Shown here piece after piece: positions 42,160-50,964 of a DNA stretch of 64,000 bases. The translations under genes were made by a program, and so were the position numbers. The stretch spans positions 23,847 to 87,846 of the forward strand of contig CAZWAK010000007.1 in assembly GCA_964631865.1 (NCBI GenBank), read 5' to 3'. The notes under the pieces are model-generated. The model was not told where the DNA came from. It did not search any database and worked only from the letters and a program-made list of their open reading frames with translations. The number at the start of each line of letters is the position of its first letter. The stretch's first letter is position 1. Origin of the DNA: JAFDVL01 sp964631865 (GTDB taxonomy: Bacteria > Acidobacteriota > Blastocatellia > RBC074).

Positions 42160-43428
42160 TTAGTCATCTACTAATTGACGTTTACTAATTTCCCGTCTAA
42201 TGATTTGCAGTGTGAGTATTGCTGTCACCCAATATACGCTACTTGTAGCTAGGGCAATACCACTCCCCCCCCAAATGCGAGAGAAGAAGTAATCGAAGGT
42301 GATGCAGCAAATCAAGCTTGCTACAGCAATCCAAATGATATTATGGTTAGCCATTAGGGCGCTTAGAAGCCTGAAGCTAACGTAAACAATAACATAAGCA
42401 GGTAGCTGAAGTGCGTACATTGACTGTATAGATGCGACTATCTCTGTAGTCTCAGGTGTAAAAGCCCCACGCTGAAAAAGCACTCTGACAATGGGCTTAG
42501 AAAAAATGATAATGAGCAAGCTTGACAAAACGCACACAGGCAAAACAAATTTGCAGATGCTTCCTAAATAAGCTTTCTTTAACCCTTCCCAGTCGTTGGC
42601 CGTTGCAAGCTTTGAAAAGTGCGGCAAAACCGTTGTGCCTACAGCCACTGCAAAAAGGGTTAAATATAAACTAATGACACGATAGCCAAAGCTTAAGGCC
42701 GCAACATCCCCAGGGCGTAACTTCGCAGCAAAACTCTGGTCTATTATGGGCATTATACCTGACAGAATACTGGCTAGCATAAAAGGCAAAGTATTATTGA
42801 ATATTTGCCACATTTTCATATTAGGCGACCGCACTTGAAGCTGTAATGAAATTCTGTATTTGTGCAGTAAGCAGGTCAAAAATGTAAATTCAATTAAAGC
42901 TCCTATAAGAACTCCTACCGCAAGAGCGTAAGCACCTAACCGTTTCCCAATAATTATTAGTGAGAGAACCGAGATGATGCCTGTCAAACCAGGTACTAAT
43001 GCTGTGAACTTAAATTCTTCCTCCGCGTTTAGGATAGAGGCTACAAATAATGTAGCGCTACTTATAATACTAAACGGAGTTAACAAATATATTAAGTTTG
43101 TTGTATTTGCAATCTTGCTCGGCTCAAACCCAGCATATATATATGGTAGTAAGTGTGGAACTATGGTGACTAGGGCAAAATTTATAACTAATAATTCTAT
43201 GAGCAGGAAAGTGAATGTTGTTGATATTAGTTGTTGTAGAGCTTCTTTTCCTTCCTGATGCTTAGTTTCAAGATAAATTGGAGCTAGCGTGACTTGTAAG
43301 GTCCCAGCAGTAATGCTAATAACAAAGGAGGCAATAGTAAAAGCTACATTGTAGGAATCTAGCTCATCCCCGGCTCCAAAAACCGCCGCTGATACCATTT
43401 CCTTGACAGCGCCTAATAATTTGACCAC
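42160..43428 (-). CDS. MurJ/Wzx-type lipid-linked sugar flippase, second copy
   Basis: This polytopic protein has about twelve helices with the MurJ pattern KEMVSAAVFGAGDELDSYNV, then TLAPIYLETKH and GIMPIIDQSFAAKLRPGDVA. The GTG at 43428 gives 422 residues, but the frame is open upstream to 43566 and encodes RKIVSASITFSLLTFV, the missing first helix of the other flippase, without any ATG, GTG or TTG. ATC at 43536 with GGGGG before it is one unusual candidate start. A run of eight G encodes WGGSG near the C-terminus (42265-42272). It should move the lipid-linked repeat unit across the inner membrane. It is a paralog of the gene at 50965-52428. Confidence 0.8.
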   Translation of the reverse strand: MVKLLGAVKEMVSAAVFGAGDELDSYNVAFTIASFVISITAGTLQVTLAPIYLETKHQEGKEALQQLISTTFTFLLIELLVINFALVTIVPHLLPYIYAGFEPSKIANTTNLIYLLTPFSIISSATLFVASILNAEEEFKFTALVPGLTGIISVLSLIIIGKRLGAYALAVGVLIGALIEFTFLTCLLHKYRISLQLQVRSPNMKMWQIFNNTLPFMLASILSGIMPIIDQSFAAKLRPGDVAALSFGYRVISLYLTLFAVAVGTTVLPHFSKLATANDWEGLKKAYLGSICKFVLPVCVLSSLLIIIFSKPIVRVLFQRGAFTPETTEIVASIQSMYALQLPAYVIVYVSFRLLSALMANHNIIWIAVASLICCITFDYFFSRIWGGSGIALATSSVYWVTAILTLQIIRREISKRQLVDD

Positions 43429-43566
43429 AAAAGTTAGCAGGCTGAAAGTAATGGATGCGCTAACTATTTTCCGTGTAACCGAGGTGTTAGCCCAGTTTTC
43501 CCAATAAGTTTTGAGCGATTTTACTGCGGCTAAGATCTTGCAATCCCCCTTCCTGGGTTTTTTCTC

Positions 43567-44430
43567 TTAATTTAACAATGCCCGCAAATAATCTCCATAA
43601 TTGTTCGCGTCCAAAGCCATTGTTAGTTTTTGCAATTGAGCTGGGCTTATGTATCCCAAACGAAATGCAATCTCTTCCGGACAGGAAATCATCATGCCTT
43701 GTCGTTCTTCGACTGCTTGCACAAAACTTGCTGCCTGAATTAGCGATTCAGGCGTGCCCGCATCCAGCCAAGCGACGCCGCGCCCCAGTGGCTCAACACT
43801 TAACTTCCCTGCGTCCAAATAGAGTTTATTCAGATCAGTGATCTCCAACTCGCCACGCGCAGATGGCTGTAGGCTCTGCGCTTTTGCTACCACGGTGCCA
43901 TCATAAAAATAGATGCCAGGCACGGCAAAGTTTGTGCGCGGAAGCCTAGGCTTTTCTTCGATGTTAAGAGCATTGCCTTGCTCATTGAATTCGATCACTC
44001 CATATCGCTCCGGGTCTTTCACTGGATAGGCGAACACTAACGCGCCCGTCGTTAATTGCGCGGCTTTTCTCAGTTTATCAGGAAGCCCGTGCCCAAAGAA
44101 AATATTGTCGCCGAGGATCAAACATATGGGTTCTTTGCCTACAAATTCACTTCCGATCAAGAAGGCATCCGCCAAACCGCGCGGCTCGTCTTGTACTGCA
44201 TAGCTGAACTTGACGCCCCACTGACTACCATCTTGTAGCAACTTCTGAAAGCTGGACAAATCACTTGGTGTGCTGATGATTAGAATTTCGCGTATACCCG
44301 CCAGCATTAGCATAGACAATGGGTAATAAATCATTGGCTTATTATAAACCGGTAGAAGCTGTTTGCTAATGGTGATAGTCAATGGATGTAGGCGTGTCCC
44401 CTTGCCACCCGCTAAAATAATCCCTTTCAT
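43567..44430 (-). CDS. rfbA: Glucose-1-phosphate thymidylyltransferase
   Basis: RfbA/RmlA makes dTDP-glucose from dTTP and glucose-1-phosphate, the first step to dTDP-rhamnose. GIILAGGKGTRLHPLTITIS is the nucleotide-binding signature, then KQLLPVYNKPMIYYPLSMLM and DNIFFGHGLPD; EEKPRLPRTNFAVPGIYFYD and the terminal YGDYLRALLN follow. The 287 residues are full length. It overlaps rfbB by four bases (ATGA). Downstream the flippase frame begins within its last codons. The nucleotide sugar would feed several of the cluster glycosyltransferases. Confidence 0.97.
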   Translation of the reverse strand: MKGIILAGGKGTRLHPLTITISKQLLPVYNKPMIYYPLSMLMLAGIREILIISTPSDLSSFQKLLQDGSQWGVKFSYAVQDEPRGLADAFLIGSEFVGKEPICLILGDNIFFGHGLPDKLRKAAQLTTGALVFAYPVKDPERYGVIEFNEQGNALNIEEKPRLPRTNFAVPGIYFYDGTVVAKAQSLQPSARGELEITDLNKLYLDAGKLSVEPLGRGVAWLDAGTPESLIQAASFVQAVEERQGMMISCPEEIAFRLGYISPAQLQKLTMALDANNYGDYLRALLN

Positions 44431-45512
44431 TGCCGCGCTCCCCGTTGCTGATAATTATTCTGCAACCACTCTTGATAATTATTCTGGCGTTGAATGGTTT
44501 CGATCCAGGTCGGATTGGCTAAGTACCAGGTAACTGTTTTGTGCAAGCCTGTGGTTAAGGATTCACGGGGTTGCCAGCCTAACTCCGTTCGGGTTTTGGT
44601 TAAGTCAATCGCATACCGACGGTCGTGGCCGGGGCGATCCTCAACAAACTTCAGGAGCTTGCTGTGCGGGCGGGAAACAGAGGTTGGGACTAATTCGTCT
44701 AGTAAGTCACAAAGCTGCTGCACAATTTCCAAGTTCGAGGGCTGATTGTTGCCACCAATGTTATAAGTCTCGCCGACGCGACCTTGTGTCAAGACCAAGT
44801 AGAGGGCCTCGCAGTGATCTTCTACATACAGCCAGTCGCGGATTTGCTGTCCGTCGCCATAGACCGGCAGGGGTTTGCCCGCCAAGCCATTCAGAATCAT
44901 CAACGGAATCAGCTTTTCGGGAAACTGATATGGCCCGTAATTGTTCGAGCAGTTTGTAATCGTAACCGGCAAACCATAAGTGTGGTGGTAGGCGCGCACT
45001 AGATGATCGCTGGCGGCTTTCGACGCCGCGTAAGGCGAGTTGGGCGCGTAAGGTGTGCTTTCACTGAAAGCGGGAGCATCGGGTTGTAAGGAGCCATATA
45101 CTTCATCGGTCGAAACGTGATGAAATCGTAGCTGTGTCAGCGGCAGAAATTGGTCTTCCAACCAAACCTGTCGGCACACATCTAGTAATGTTTGTGTCCC
45201 CACCACGTTCGTCGTAATGAATTGACTGGGGTTGTGAATCGAGCGATCTACATGTGATTCTGCGGCGAAGTGAAAGACGGTTGTTACTTTATGTTGGCGT
45301 AATAAGTTTACCACTAACTGCCCATCACAGATATTTCCTTTGACAAACGAATAACGCGGGTCAGTCGCAATAGAGGTCAAATTATCCAAGCTTCCCGCAT
45401 AAGTTAGCGCGTCTAAGTTAATGATTTGAAGCGCAGACTCGCGATGTAAAAGATAGCGAATAAAGTTCGAGCCAATGAACCCGGCTCCACCTGTAACTAA
45501 AATCGTTTGCAT
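44427..45512 (-). CDS. rfbB: dTDP-glucose 4,6-dehydratase
   Basis: RfbB/RmlB is an extended SDR that converts dTDP-glucose to the 4-keto-6-deoxy sugar. MQTILVTGGAGFIGSNFIRY is the NAD-binding start, then HFAAESHVDRSI with the family Asp, HHVSTDEVYGSLQPDAP and the catalytic YAASKAASDHLVRAYHHTYG. The ATG at 45512 is preferred: the longer frame uses TTG at 45524 and adds a few residues not usual for the family. The last five bases of rfbC overlap nothing here. The C-terminal tail (WLQNNYQQRGARQ) is slightly longer than usual. Confidence 0.96.
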   Translation of the reverse strand: MQTILVTGGAGFIGSNFIRYLLHRESALQIINLDALTYAGSLDNLTSIATDPRYSFVKGNICDGQLVVNLLRQHKVTTVFHFAAESHVDRSIHNPSQFITTNVVGTQTLLDVCRQVWLEDQFLPLTQLRFHHVSTDEVYGSLQPDAPAFSESTPYAPNSPYAASKAASDHLVRAYHHTYGLPVTITNCSNNYGPYQFPEKLIPLMILNGLAGKPLPVYGDGQQIRDWLYVEDHCEALYLVLTQGRVGETYNIGGNNQPSNLEIVQQLCDLLDELVPTSVSRPHSKLLKFVEDRPGHDRRYAIDLTKTRTELGWQPRESLTTGLHKTVTWYLANPTWIETIQRQNNYQEWLQNNYQQRGARQ

Positions 45513-45516
45513 TATC

Positions 45517-46065
45517 TTACTCAAAAACTTCGGCTTCGCTTAATCGTTTGCCTTCGGCATCCTTCGTTGAGAGGATAGGCTTCTGACCCAGCAAAATTGG
45601 CCAATCAATTCCGATGGTCGGATCATTCCACAATAAAGCCCGCTCAAATTGCGGGGCATAATAATCCGTTGTTTTGTAGAGTATCTCGGCCCATTCGCTC
45701 AAGACATAAAAGCCGTGTGCAAAACCAGGAGGAATCCAAATTTGCAAATGATTTTTCGTAGAAAGGAGATGACCGACCCATTTTCCAAACGTGGGCGAGG
45801 AGCGGCGTAAATCAACGGCCACATCGAAGATTTCTCCTACAATGGCGCGGACTAACTTCCCTTGCGGCTGACGAATTTGATAATGCAGTCCCCGCAACAC
45901 TCCTTGCCGCGACCCGGAATGATTATCTTGTACAAATTGCTCGGGAATTCCTCTTTCGGCGAATTTAGCCGCCTGATACGCTTCCATAAAGAAGCCGCGC
46001 GAATCTTCATAGAGCGGAACCTCTATCAACAATATGTCTGGCAATGCGCCCGAATCAATCATCAC
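45517..46065 (-). CDS. rfbC: dTDP-4-dehydrorhamnose 3,5-epimerase
   Basis: RfbC/RmlC epimerises the 4-keto sugar at C3 and C5. Its 182 residues have PLYEDSRGFFMEAY, the cupin core QDNHSGSRQGVLRGLHYQIR and PQGKLVRAIVGEIFDVAVDL, and IWIPPGFAHGFYVLSEWAEI with the catalytic His/Tyr area. The three genes run rfbC-rfbB-rfbA in transcription order. rfbD, the final reductase, is not in the window; it may lie elsewhere or the end product may be a different 6-deoxy sugar. Confidence 0.95.
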   Translation of the reverse strand: MMIDSGALPDILLIEVPLYEDSRGFFMEAYQAAKFAERGIPEQFVQDNHSGSRQGVLRGLHYQIRQPQGKLVRAIVGEIFDVAVDLRRSSPTFGKWVGHLLSTKNHLQIWIPPGFAHGFYVLSEWAEILYKTTDYYAPQFERALLWNDPTIGIDWPILLGQKPILSTKDAEGKRLSEAEVFE

Positions 46066-46086
46066 AATGTTCGAGGGGTTCTAAAA

Positions 46087-47343
46087 CTAGCGGCTTGTCA
46101 CTGGAAGGCTGGCGAGGATTGAATTGGCCTCTGTCCCGACTTCCTTGTAAAAATTTTCATATCTTCTGACGATCCCAGGCAAACTGAAGTTTCGCTCCAC
46201 TTGCAATCGAGCCTGTTGCCCCACGAAGACGCGCTGTTCCGGGCTAAGGCCCAGCACCTCATCCCAAGCCTGCGCCAAAGAGTGCGGATGTTGCGCGCGG
46301 ACAATGCGCCCGGTCGAAGCGATCAGCAAGGCAGAGTCCCCCACATCTGTCGCCACACAGGGCACACCGCAAGCCATCGCTTCGCCCAACACAATCGGGA
46401 AGCCTTCGCCGTACGACGAAGACGAGGTCGCCACATCCAACGCGGCCATCAAGCGTGGCATATCTTCGCGCGCGCCTAGTAAGCGACAACGATCTTCCAA
46501 ACCTGCCGTCCGAATCCAACGCGATAGCTCCTGGTTGGCGCGATGAATGCCATCGCCGCACAAGAGGAAATAGACATCGGGTCTGGATTGATGCAAGAGT
46601 CCGGCGGCTTCAATAAACGTGCGATGATCTTTTTTCGGATGGAAGCGCGCGACCAAACCGATGACCGGAGCGTCTTTGGGAATGTTCAATTCGCGGCGGA
46701 CAGAAATGCGCGCCAGCGGATCAGGGGCGAAGGCTTCCAGATCAAACCCATTCGGAATCACGGTGATCTTTTGCGCATCATACCCGGCTTGAATGTGAAC
46801 TCGCTTGGGCGCTTCCCCGCAACAAATCACGCCGCGCGGAATACGGCTGGAAAGCAGGGCAGCGGCTTTCATCGTCCAGACCGTGCGGCGCTTGCTTTTG
46901 CGCGGATCGAAGTTGCTGTGGTGAATGCCCCAAATGATTGGCAGATTGCCTGCCAGCACCGACGCCACGCTGCCCATCAGATTGGCGTGATACATCCAGG
47001 TTTGAATTAAATCCGGCGACTGCTCTTTGAGCATTTGCACCAACTGCCATAAGGCGCGTGGGCTGGGAATGCCAGGTCGCATATTCAACGTGCGCACGCG
47101 AATCCCCAGGCGAGTGATCTTTTCGCCCAACGTCCCGGCATCTAACATCGAAATTACTTCTGCACGAAACGCATCCCGGTTCATTTGTGACAGCACCTGG
47201 TACAACATCATTTCCGCGCCGCCAGTATTCAAGCCCGTAATGAGGTGGGTGATGCGAAGCGGACGCGGGCTGGCCACTGAACTGCTGGTCATTTCAGGAG
47301 AAGATAGGGCTGTGAGTTGGTCCGTAACTCTCGGTAAGATCAT
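46087..47343 (-). CDS. GT4 glycosyltransferase
   Basis: ATG at 47343 is chosen; a TTG 18 bases earlier belongs to the overlap with the upstream gene. A Pro/Ser-rich N-terminus precedes LRITHLITGLNTGGAEMMLY, the GT4 first strand with the GGAE loop. IIWGIHHSNFDPRKSKRRT, VIPNGFDLEAFAPDPLARIS, LVARFHPKKDHRTFIEAAGL and SSYGEGFPIVLGEAMACGVP follow. It is closely related to the gene at 36452-37543 through most of its length, suggesting an ancient duplication within the cluster. The donor sugar is unknown; it lies directly upstream of the rhamnose-precursor genes in transcription order. Confidence 0.88.
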   Translation of the reverse strand: MILPRVTDQLTALSSPEMTSSSVASPRPLRITHLITGLNTGGAEMMLYQVLSQMNRDAFRAEVISMLDAGTLGEKITRLGIRVRTLNMRPGIPSPRALWQLVQMLKEQSPDLIQTWMYHANLMGSVASVLAGNLPIIWGIHHSNFDPRKSKRRTVWTMKAAALLSSRIPRGVICCGEAPKRVHIQAGYDAQKITVIPNGFDLEAFAPDPLARISVRRELNIPKDAPVIGLVARFHPKKDHRTFIEAAGLLHQSRPDVYFLLCGDGIHRANQELSRWIRTAGLEDRCRLLGAREDMPRLMAALDVATSSSSYGEGFPIVLGEAMACGVPCVATDVGDSALLIASTGRIVRAQHPHSLAQAWDEVLGLSPEQRVFVGQQARLQVERNFSLPGIVRRYENFYKEVGTEANSILASLPVTSR

Positions 47344-47353
47344 GAGTTGTTCT

Positions 47354-48466
47354 CTACGCAATCGCCTTGAGCGCGGCTTCGGTTCGCACGACTAATGCCT
47401 GAGCACTGAAACTTTCGATGATGCGTTGACGAGCGAGCACCGCAACCTCTCGACCATTCTGTCGCCAACAGTCCTCCCATCCTTCCATCAACGCTGTCGC
47501 ATCGTTCGCCGCGACGATCACGCCCCTTGTTCCAACAATCAAAGCAGAATCGCCCACATCCGTCACGACGCAGGGAGTCCCGCAGGCCATCGCTTCGCCA
47601 ATCACATTGGAAAAACCTTCGCTGGACGAGGCATTGGTCAGAATGTCCAGCGCGTTATACGCCCCAAGCATATCATATTGCGTGCCCGCCCAGATCACTC
47701 TTTCTTGCAATCCCAACGCAGCGATTCGTTGGTCAAGACTTTCGCGATAACTTTGCCGCACGCTTTCGCCCACGCAAACGAAGCGCGCGTGCGGACAAAT
47801 TTGACTGAATTGATGCGCGGCGGTCAGAAACACGCTATGTTCTTTGATCGGATCCACACGCCCGACCAGACCAATCAGAATTTCATCGTCGCGAACATTC
47901 CACTGCGCCCGTGTTCTGGCACGGGCTTGGCTGTCAGGATGAAAACGGTCAGTGTCTATGCCGTTCGGGATGACAACGATTTTTTCTTCCGCCACACCTT
48001 CCGCCAAAAGCTGTCGCTGCCCGGCGTGCGAATTCACGAGCACCAACGACGCCAAACGAGTCAGCCGCATCTCGATGAAGCTGAGACCGCGCGCTAACCA
48101 ATCGTAATATTCCAGTTTGAGGTTAGCAGTGCGGACGCCCCATACGCAGCGAGTCTTCGGCGTGAAAAGACGAAGGAAACTCGTGAGCAAATTGCAGACT
48201 GTCAAATAGCCATACAACACGTCCGGTTGCTGGCGGCGCACGACGCGAACCAAGCGCCACAGAAAACCGAGCACATCCCAACGCCCACGTTTGTTCAGTA
48301 AATGAACCGTCACATCAGCCGCGAGCAATGCTGGTCGCTGAACGCCGTCATAAAACGCAATTACGCTCACGTCGTGCCCTCTTTTCCGCAATTCCCGCGC
48401 CAGCAAAACCATTTGGCTTTGCGCTCCGCCGATGTTCAGGGCGCGAATCAGAAACGCGATTTTCAC
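47354..48466 (-). CDS. GT4 glycosyltransferase
   Basis: This 370-residue GT4 starts MKIAFLIRALNIGGAQSQMV with the G-G-A-Q loop. It has CVWGVRTANLKLEYYDWLAR, LVNSHAGQRQLLAEGVAEEK, IPNGIDTDRFHPD, LVGRVDPIKEHSVFLTAAHQ and SSEGFSNVIGEAMACGTPCV. It overlaps the CapK-like gene by four bases (ATGA), so it is translationally coupled. It is the GC-rich counterpart of the AT-rich GT4 at 40007-41149. No signal peptide; it acts at the cytoplasmic face. Confidence 0.9.
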   Translation of the reverse strand: MKIAFLIRALNIGGAQSQMVLLARELRKRGHDVSVIAFYDGVQRPALLAADVTVHLLNKRGRWDVLGFLWRLVRVVRRQQPDVLYGYLTVCNLLTSFLRLFTPKTRCVWGVRTANLKLEYYDWLARGLSFIEMRLTRLASLVLVNSHAGQRQLLAEGVAEEKIVVIPNGIDTDRFHPDSQARARTRAQWNVRDDEILIGLVGRVDPIKEHSVFLTAAHQFSQICPHARFVCVGESVRQSYRESLDQRIAALGLQERVIWAGTQYDMLGAYNALDILTNASSSEGFSNVIGEAMACGTPCVVTDVGDSALIVGTRGVIVAANDATALMEGWEDCWRQNGREVAVLARQRIIESFSAQALVVRTEAALKAIA

Positions 48467-49875
48467 GGCACGGAGAAAACGTCCGACTCCAAATACTGTC
48501 GGTCTGAAAGAGACGAAGGCAAGGCCAGATGTGAAATCACCGGCCTGAGTTTGGCGTGCGCCGTCGTGCGTTTGATCTCGGTCAAGTATTCAAACTCGAC
48601 CGCTACGCCGCTCAAATGCGCACGGATCAGGCGTTGAATCTGCTCGCGCTGTGCGCCGTTGAAGTTGGGGCCGGGCACGATTTTCACGCATACGCTGGCA
48701 TCAGCAGCTTGTATGACCTGATAGGCATTGACCTCTTTGTCTTGAAAAAGAATGTCCATCATCCCGCCAGAGATTTTTTTGTCCCCTGGCAACAAAATAT
48801 AGTCACAGGTTCTGCCAATAATCGCGGTCAGCGATGTCACTGCCTGTTCTGGCGACCAGTTCAACGGAAACTGTCCCAAATCTTCAATGCGATAACGCAG
48901 CAACGGCATCGCCTGATTGCGCAAAGTCGTCACCAGAATCGGAGCCACACCGTTTTCATCCGGCACGCCATCGGGTTCCAACAAACAAGCACAACGATCT
49001 ACTTGAAAGTCGTGGCCTTGTCCCGGCAGTTGATACGCCATTTGCCCAATGTCTCTGGAGCCATAGCGTTCTACCACCGGCACTCCGAACACGCGCTCCA
49101 CTACGGCTCGCTGATGATTCTCCAGTTTCTCGGCAGCACAGAGAATAGTTTGGCGCGGATAAGTAGGATGTATTGCTTTGCGCTCCAGTAATAAGGCCAG
49201 CAAGTAGATGGCCGAAGAGTAGGCAATGACCAAGTCCGGCGCGAACTTTGTAAAACTGGCATGAACTTTCATCAAGTATTCTTCATCCAGCGACAAACAA
49301 TCATAATATAACCGATTCAACGACCAGTTCTTTAGTTTATGGAGTAGAGATGAACCGCGCCCCATCTCTACTTCTCCGCCATACAAGCGGGCGACTCTCT
49401 TTCCACGCGAAGAGCCAAGCAAAGAGTAATAGTATTGCTCGCCTGCCAGTCGCCAGCCTAAGTCCGCCTGCGAAGAATAGACCGTTGTAGGTTCCCCCGT
49501 ACTCCCACTCGTGGCGCAGGCGACTAACTTATGAAATGGGACTGTTGGGATGATTAACTGGTCTTTCTTCTCCTTAATATCCTTTTTACTAAGCGAATCT
49601 AGCAAGCGATACTCAGCCAAAGAACGGGGAAAACTTGCGGGGAAGCCTCGCAATTTATCCGCATAGTAAGGAATCGTTTGACGTGCTTGCGCAACTACTT
49701 CCTGTAATATTTTCAATACCGCTCGATCTTGTTCCGTAGCGGATAAGTTATAAAACAAATGGCGATAATTTATCCCCCGCTTAATATTGTAGTTCCGTTC
49801 CCGCCGACCGAGATAAAGAGCCGACTGCGCATAAGTACTTAACCATTTGCCGATGTAATCCTGCCCCCTATGCAT
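48463..49875 (-). CDS. CapK/phenylacetate-CoA-ligase-like adenylate-forming protein
   Basis: This 470-residue protein is a member of the CapK branch of ANL enzymes. VACATSGSTGEPTTVYSS is the ATP-binding loop, YGSRDIGQMAYQLPGQGHDF the second adenylate motif, and YRIEDLGQFPLNW with the following IGRTCDYILLPGDKKISGGM the hinge and A8 area. CapK-like proteins occur in capsule and EPS clusters and may activate an acid for transfer to a sugar, but the substrate is unknown. It follows the GT4 gene by two bases (AT-rich start MHRGQDYIGK) and overlaps the next GT4. Confidence 0.85.
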   Translation of the reverse strand: MHRGQDYIGKWLSTYAQSALYLGRRERNYNIKRGINYRHLFYNLSATEQDRAVLKILQEVVAQARQTIPYYADKLRGFPASFPRSLAEYRLLDSLSKKDIKEKKDQLIIPTVPFHKLVACATSGSTGEPTTVYSSQADLGWRLAGEQYYYSLLGSSRGKRVARLYGGEVEMGRGSSLLHKLKNWSLNRLYYDCLSLDEEYLMKVHASFTKFAPDLVIAYSSAIYLLALLLERKAIHPTYPRQTILCAAEKLENHQRAVVERVFGVPVVERYGSRDIGQMAYQLPGQGHDFQVDRCACLLEPDGVPDENGVAPILVTTLRNQAMPLLRYRIEDLGQFPLNWSPEQAVTSLTAIIGRTCDYILLPGDKKISGGMMDILFQDKEVNAYQVIQAADASVCVKIVPGPNFNGAQREQIQRLIRAHLSGVAVEFEYLTEIKRTTAHAKLRPVISHLALPSSLSDRQYLESDVFSVP

Positions 49876-49877
49876 GC

Positions 49878-50963
49878 TTACCTTAGTTCAGCCAATAACC
49901 CATCCCACTGTTTTATGACTGCCTCTAAACTGACCCGGCGCATGATTTCACGCGCTTGCGCCGCGAGAAGCCGCCGCCTTTCAGCATTGTCCAGTAGTTC
50001 GGAAATAGCCTGCGCGAGGGTTTTAGCATCCTCAACCGGCACGAGTACGCCGGTCACACCGTCACGAATGATTTCACGCGGCCCCATACAATCAGTCGCA
50101 ATCACCGGCAGGCCACAGGCCATCGCTTCGCACAACGCATTGCCAAAGCCTTCGATCCGCGACGGCATCACGAATAAATCGGCCTCGCTCAGTTGCTGAA
50201 AGATATTCTTTACTTGTCCTGGCAAGTAAACCTGCCGTGTCAAGCCTAACTCGGCGCGTAAGGATTCGAGGTAGTCTCGCTGTGTTCCTTCGCCAAATAT
50301 TCGCAAGACCAACCGAGGATGTCGCGGTGCAATTTGCGCCACCGATTGTAACAAGATGTCGAACCCTTTTTCTTTTTCCAGCGCGCCCACTGCGACTAGA
50401 ACTGATGGTTCTTGCTGCGTTACTTTTGGCTTTATCTCCGCCTCAACCACAGGATTAGGGATAACCACAACACGACACTTGAGAGCTTCAGATAAATATT
50501 TGGCGGCTTGTTCCGTATGTGCGACGACGCGACCGGCAAAAGGATAAGTCTGTTTCTGCAACCATCGCCAGATAGTCTCCAGATTCCCGCGAACAGGGTC
50601 TGTTTGTTCCGAGATAATTACTGGAAGGTTCATTCCTCTCGTCGCAAGTAAAGTGCGGATGTTTGTGCGGTTTAGAAAGCTAATCACAAAATCGGGAGAG
50701 CTATCTTTGATCGCTTTGCGCAGAACAAGCAACCGCCGAAAGTTATTCCAAATCTTCTCAATAAGCCGAGGAGAGTTTTTCGCCAGACCTAATTGGATAT
50801 GCTCAATCGAAGTATTAACCTCATAAAAAGGAGTAGTCTCTTTTCCCTCAAAGGTTAGTAACGTAATCTGATAACCTCTCTGTGCCCATTGATTCGCTAT
50901 CGCCAGTGCGGCGCGCTCAGCACCGCCGCAAGCTAACGTGGGCAATACCAATGTTATTCTCAT
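49878..50963 (-). CDS. GT4 glycosyltransferase
   Basis: This 361-residue protein starts MRITLVLPTLACGGAERAAL, the standard GT4 N-terminus with CGGAE loop. VVVIPNPVVEAEIKPK, VLVAVGALEKEKGFDILLQS, RIEGFGNALCEAMACGLPVI and GPREIIRDGVTGVLVPVEDA complete the donor site. VPAHTEQ-like RVVAHTEQAAKYL is the inter-domain part. It is most like GalNAc- or galacturonate-type GT4 enzymes by motif style, but this is weak. Gap to the flippase upstream is a single base, so the operon is tightly packed. Confidence 0.9.
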   Translation of the reverse strand: MRITLVLPTLACGGAERAALAIANQWAQRGYQITLLTFEGKETTPFYEVNTSIEHIQLGLAKNSPRLIEKIWNNFRRLLVLRKAIKDSSPDFVISFLNRTNIRTLLATRGMNLPVIISEQTDPVRGNLETIWRWLQKQTYPFAGRVVAHTEQAAKYLSEALKCRVVVIPNPVVEAEIKPKVTQQEPSVLVAVGALEKEKGFDILLQSVAQIAPRHPRLVLRIFGEGTQRDYLESLRAELGLTRQVYLPGQVKNIFQQLSEADLFVMPSRIEGFGNALCEAMACGLPVIATDCMGPREIIRDGVTGVLVPVEDAKTLAQAISELLDNAERRRLLAAQAREIMRRVSLEAVIKQWDGLLAELR

Positions 50964-50964
50964 C

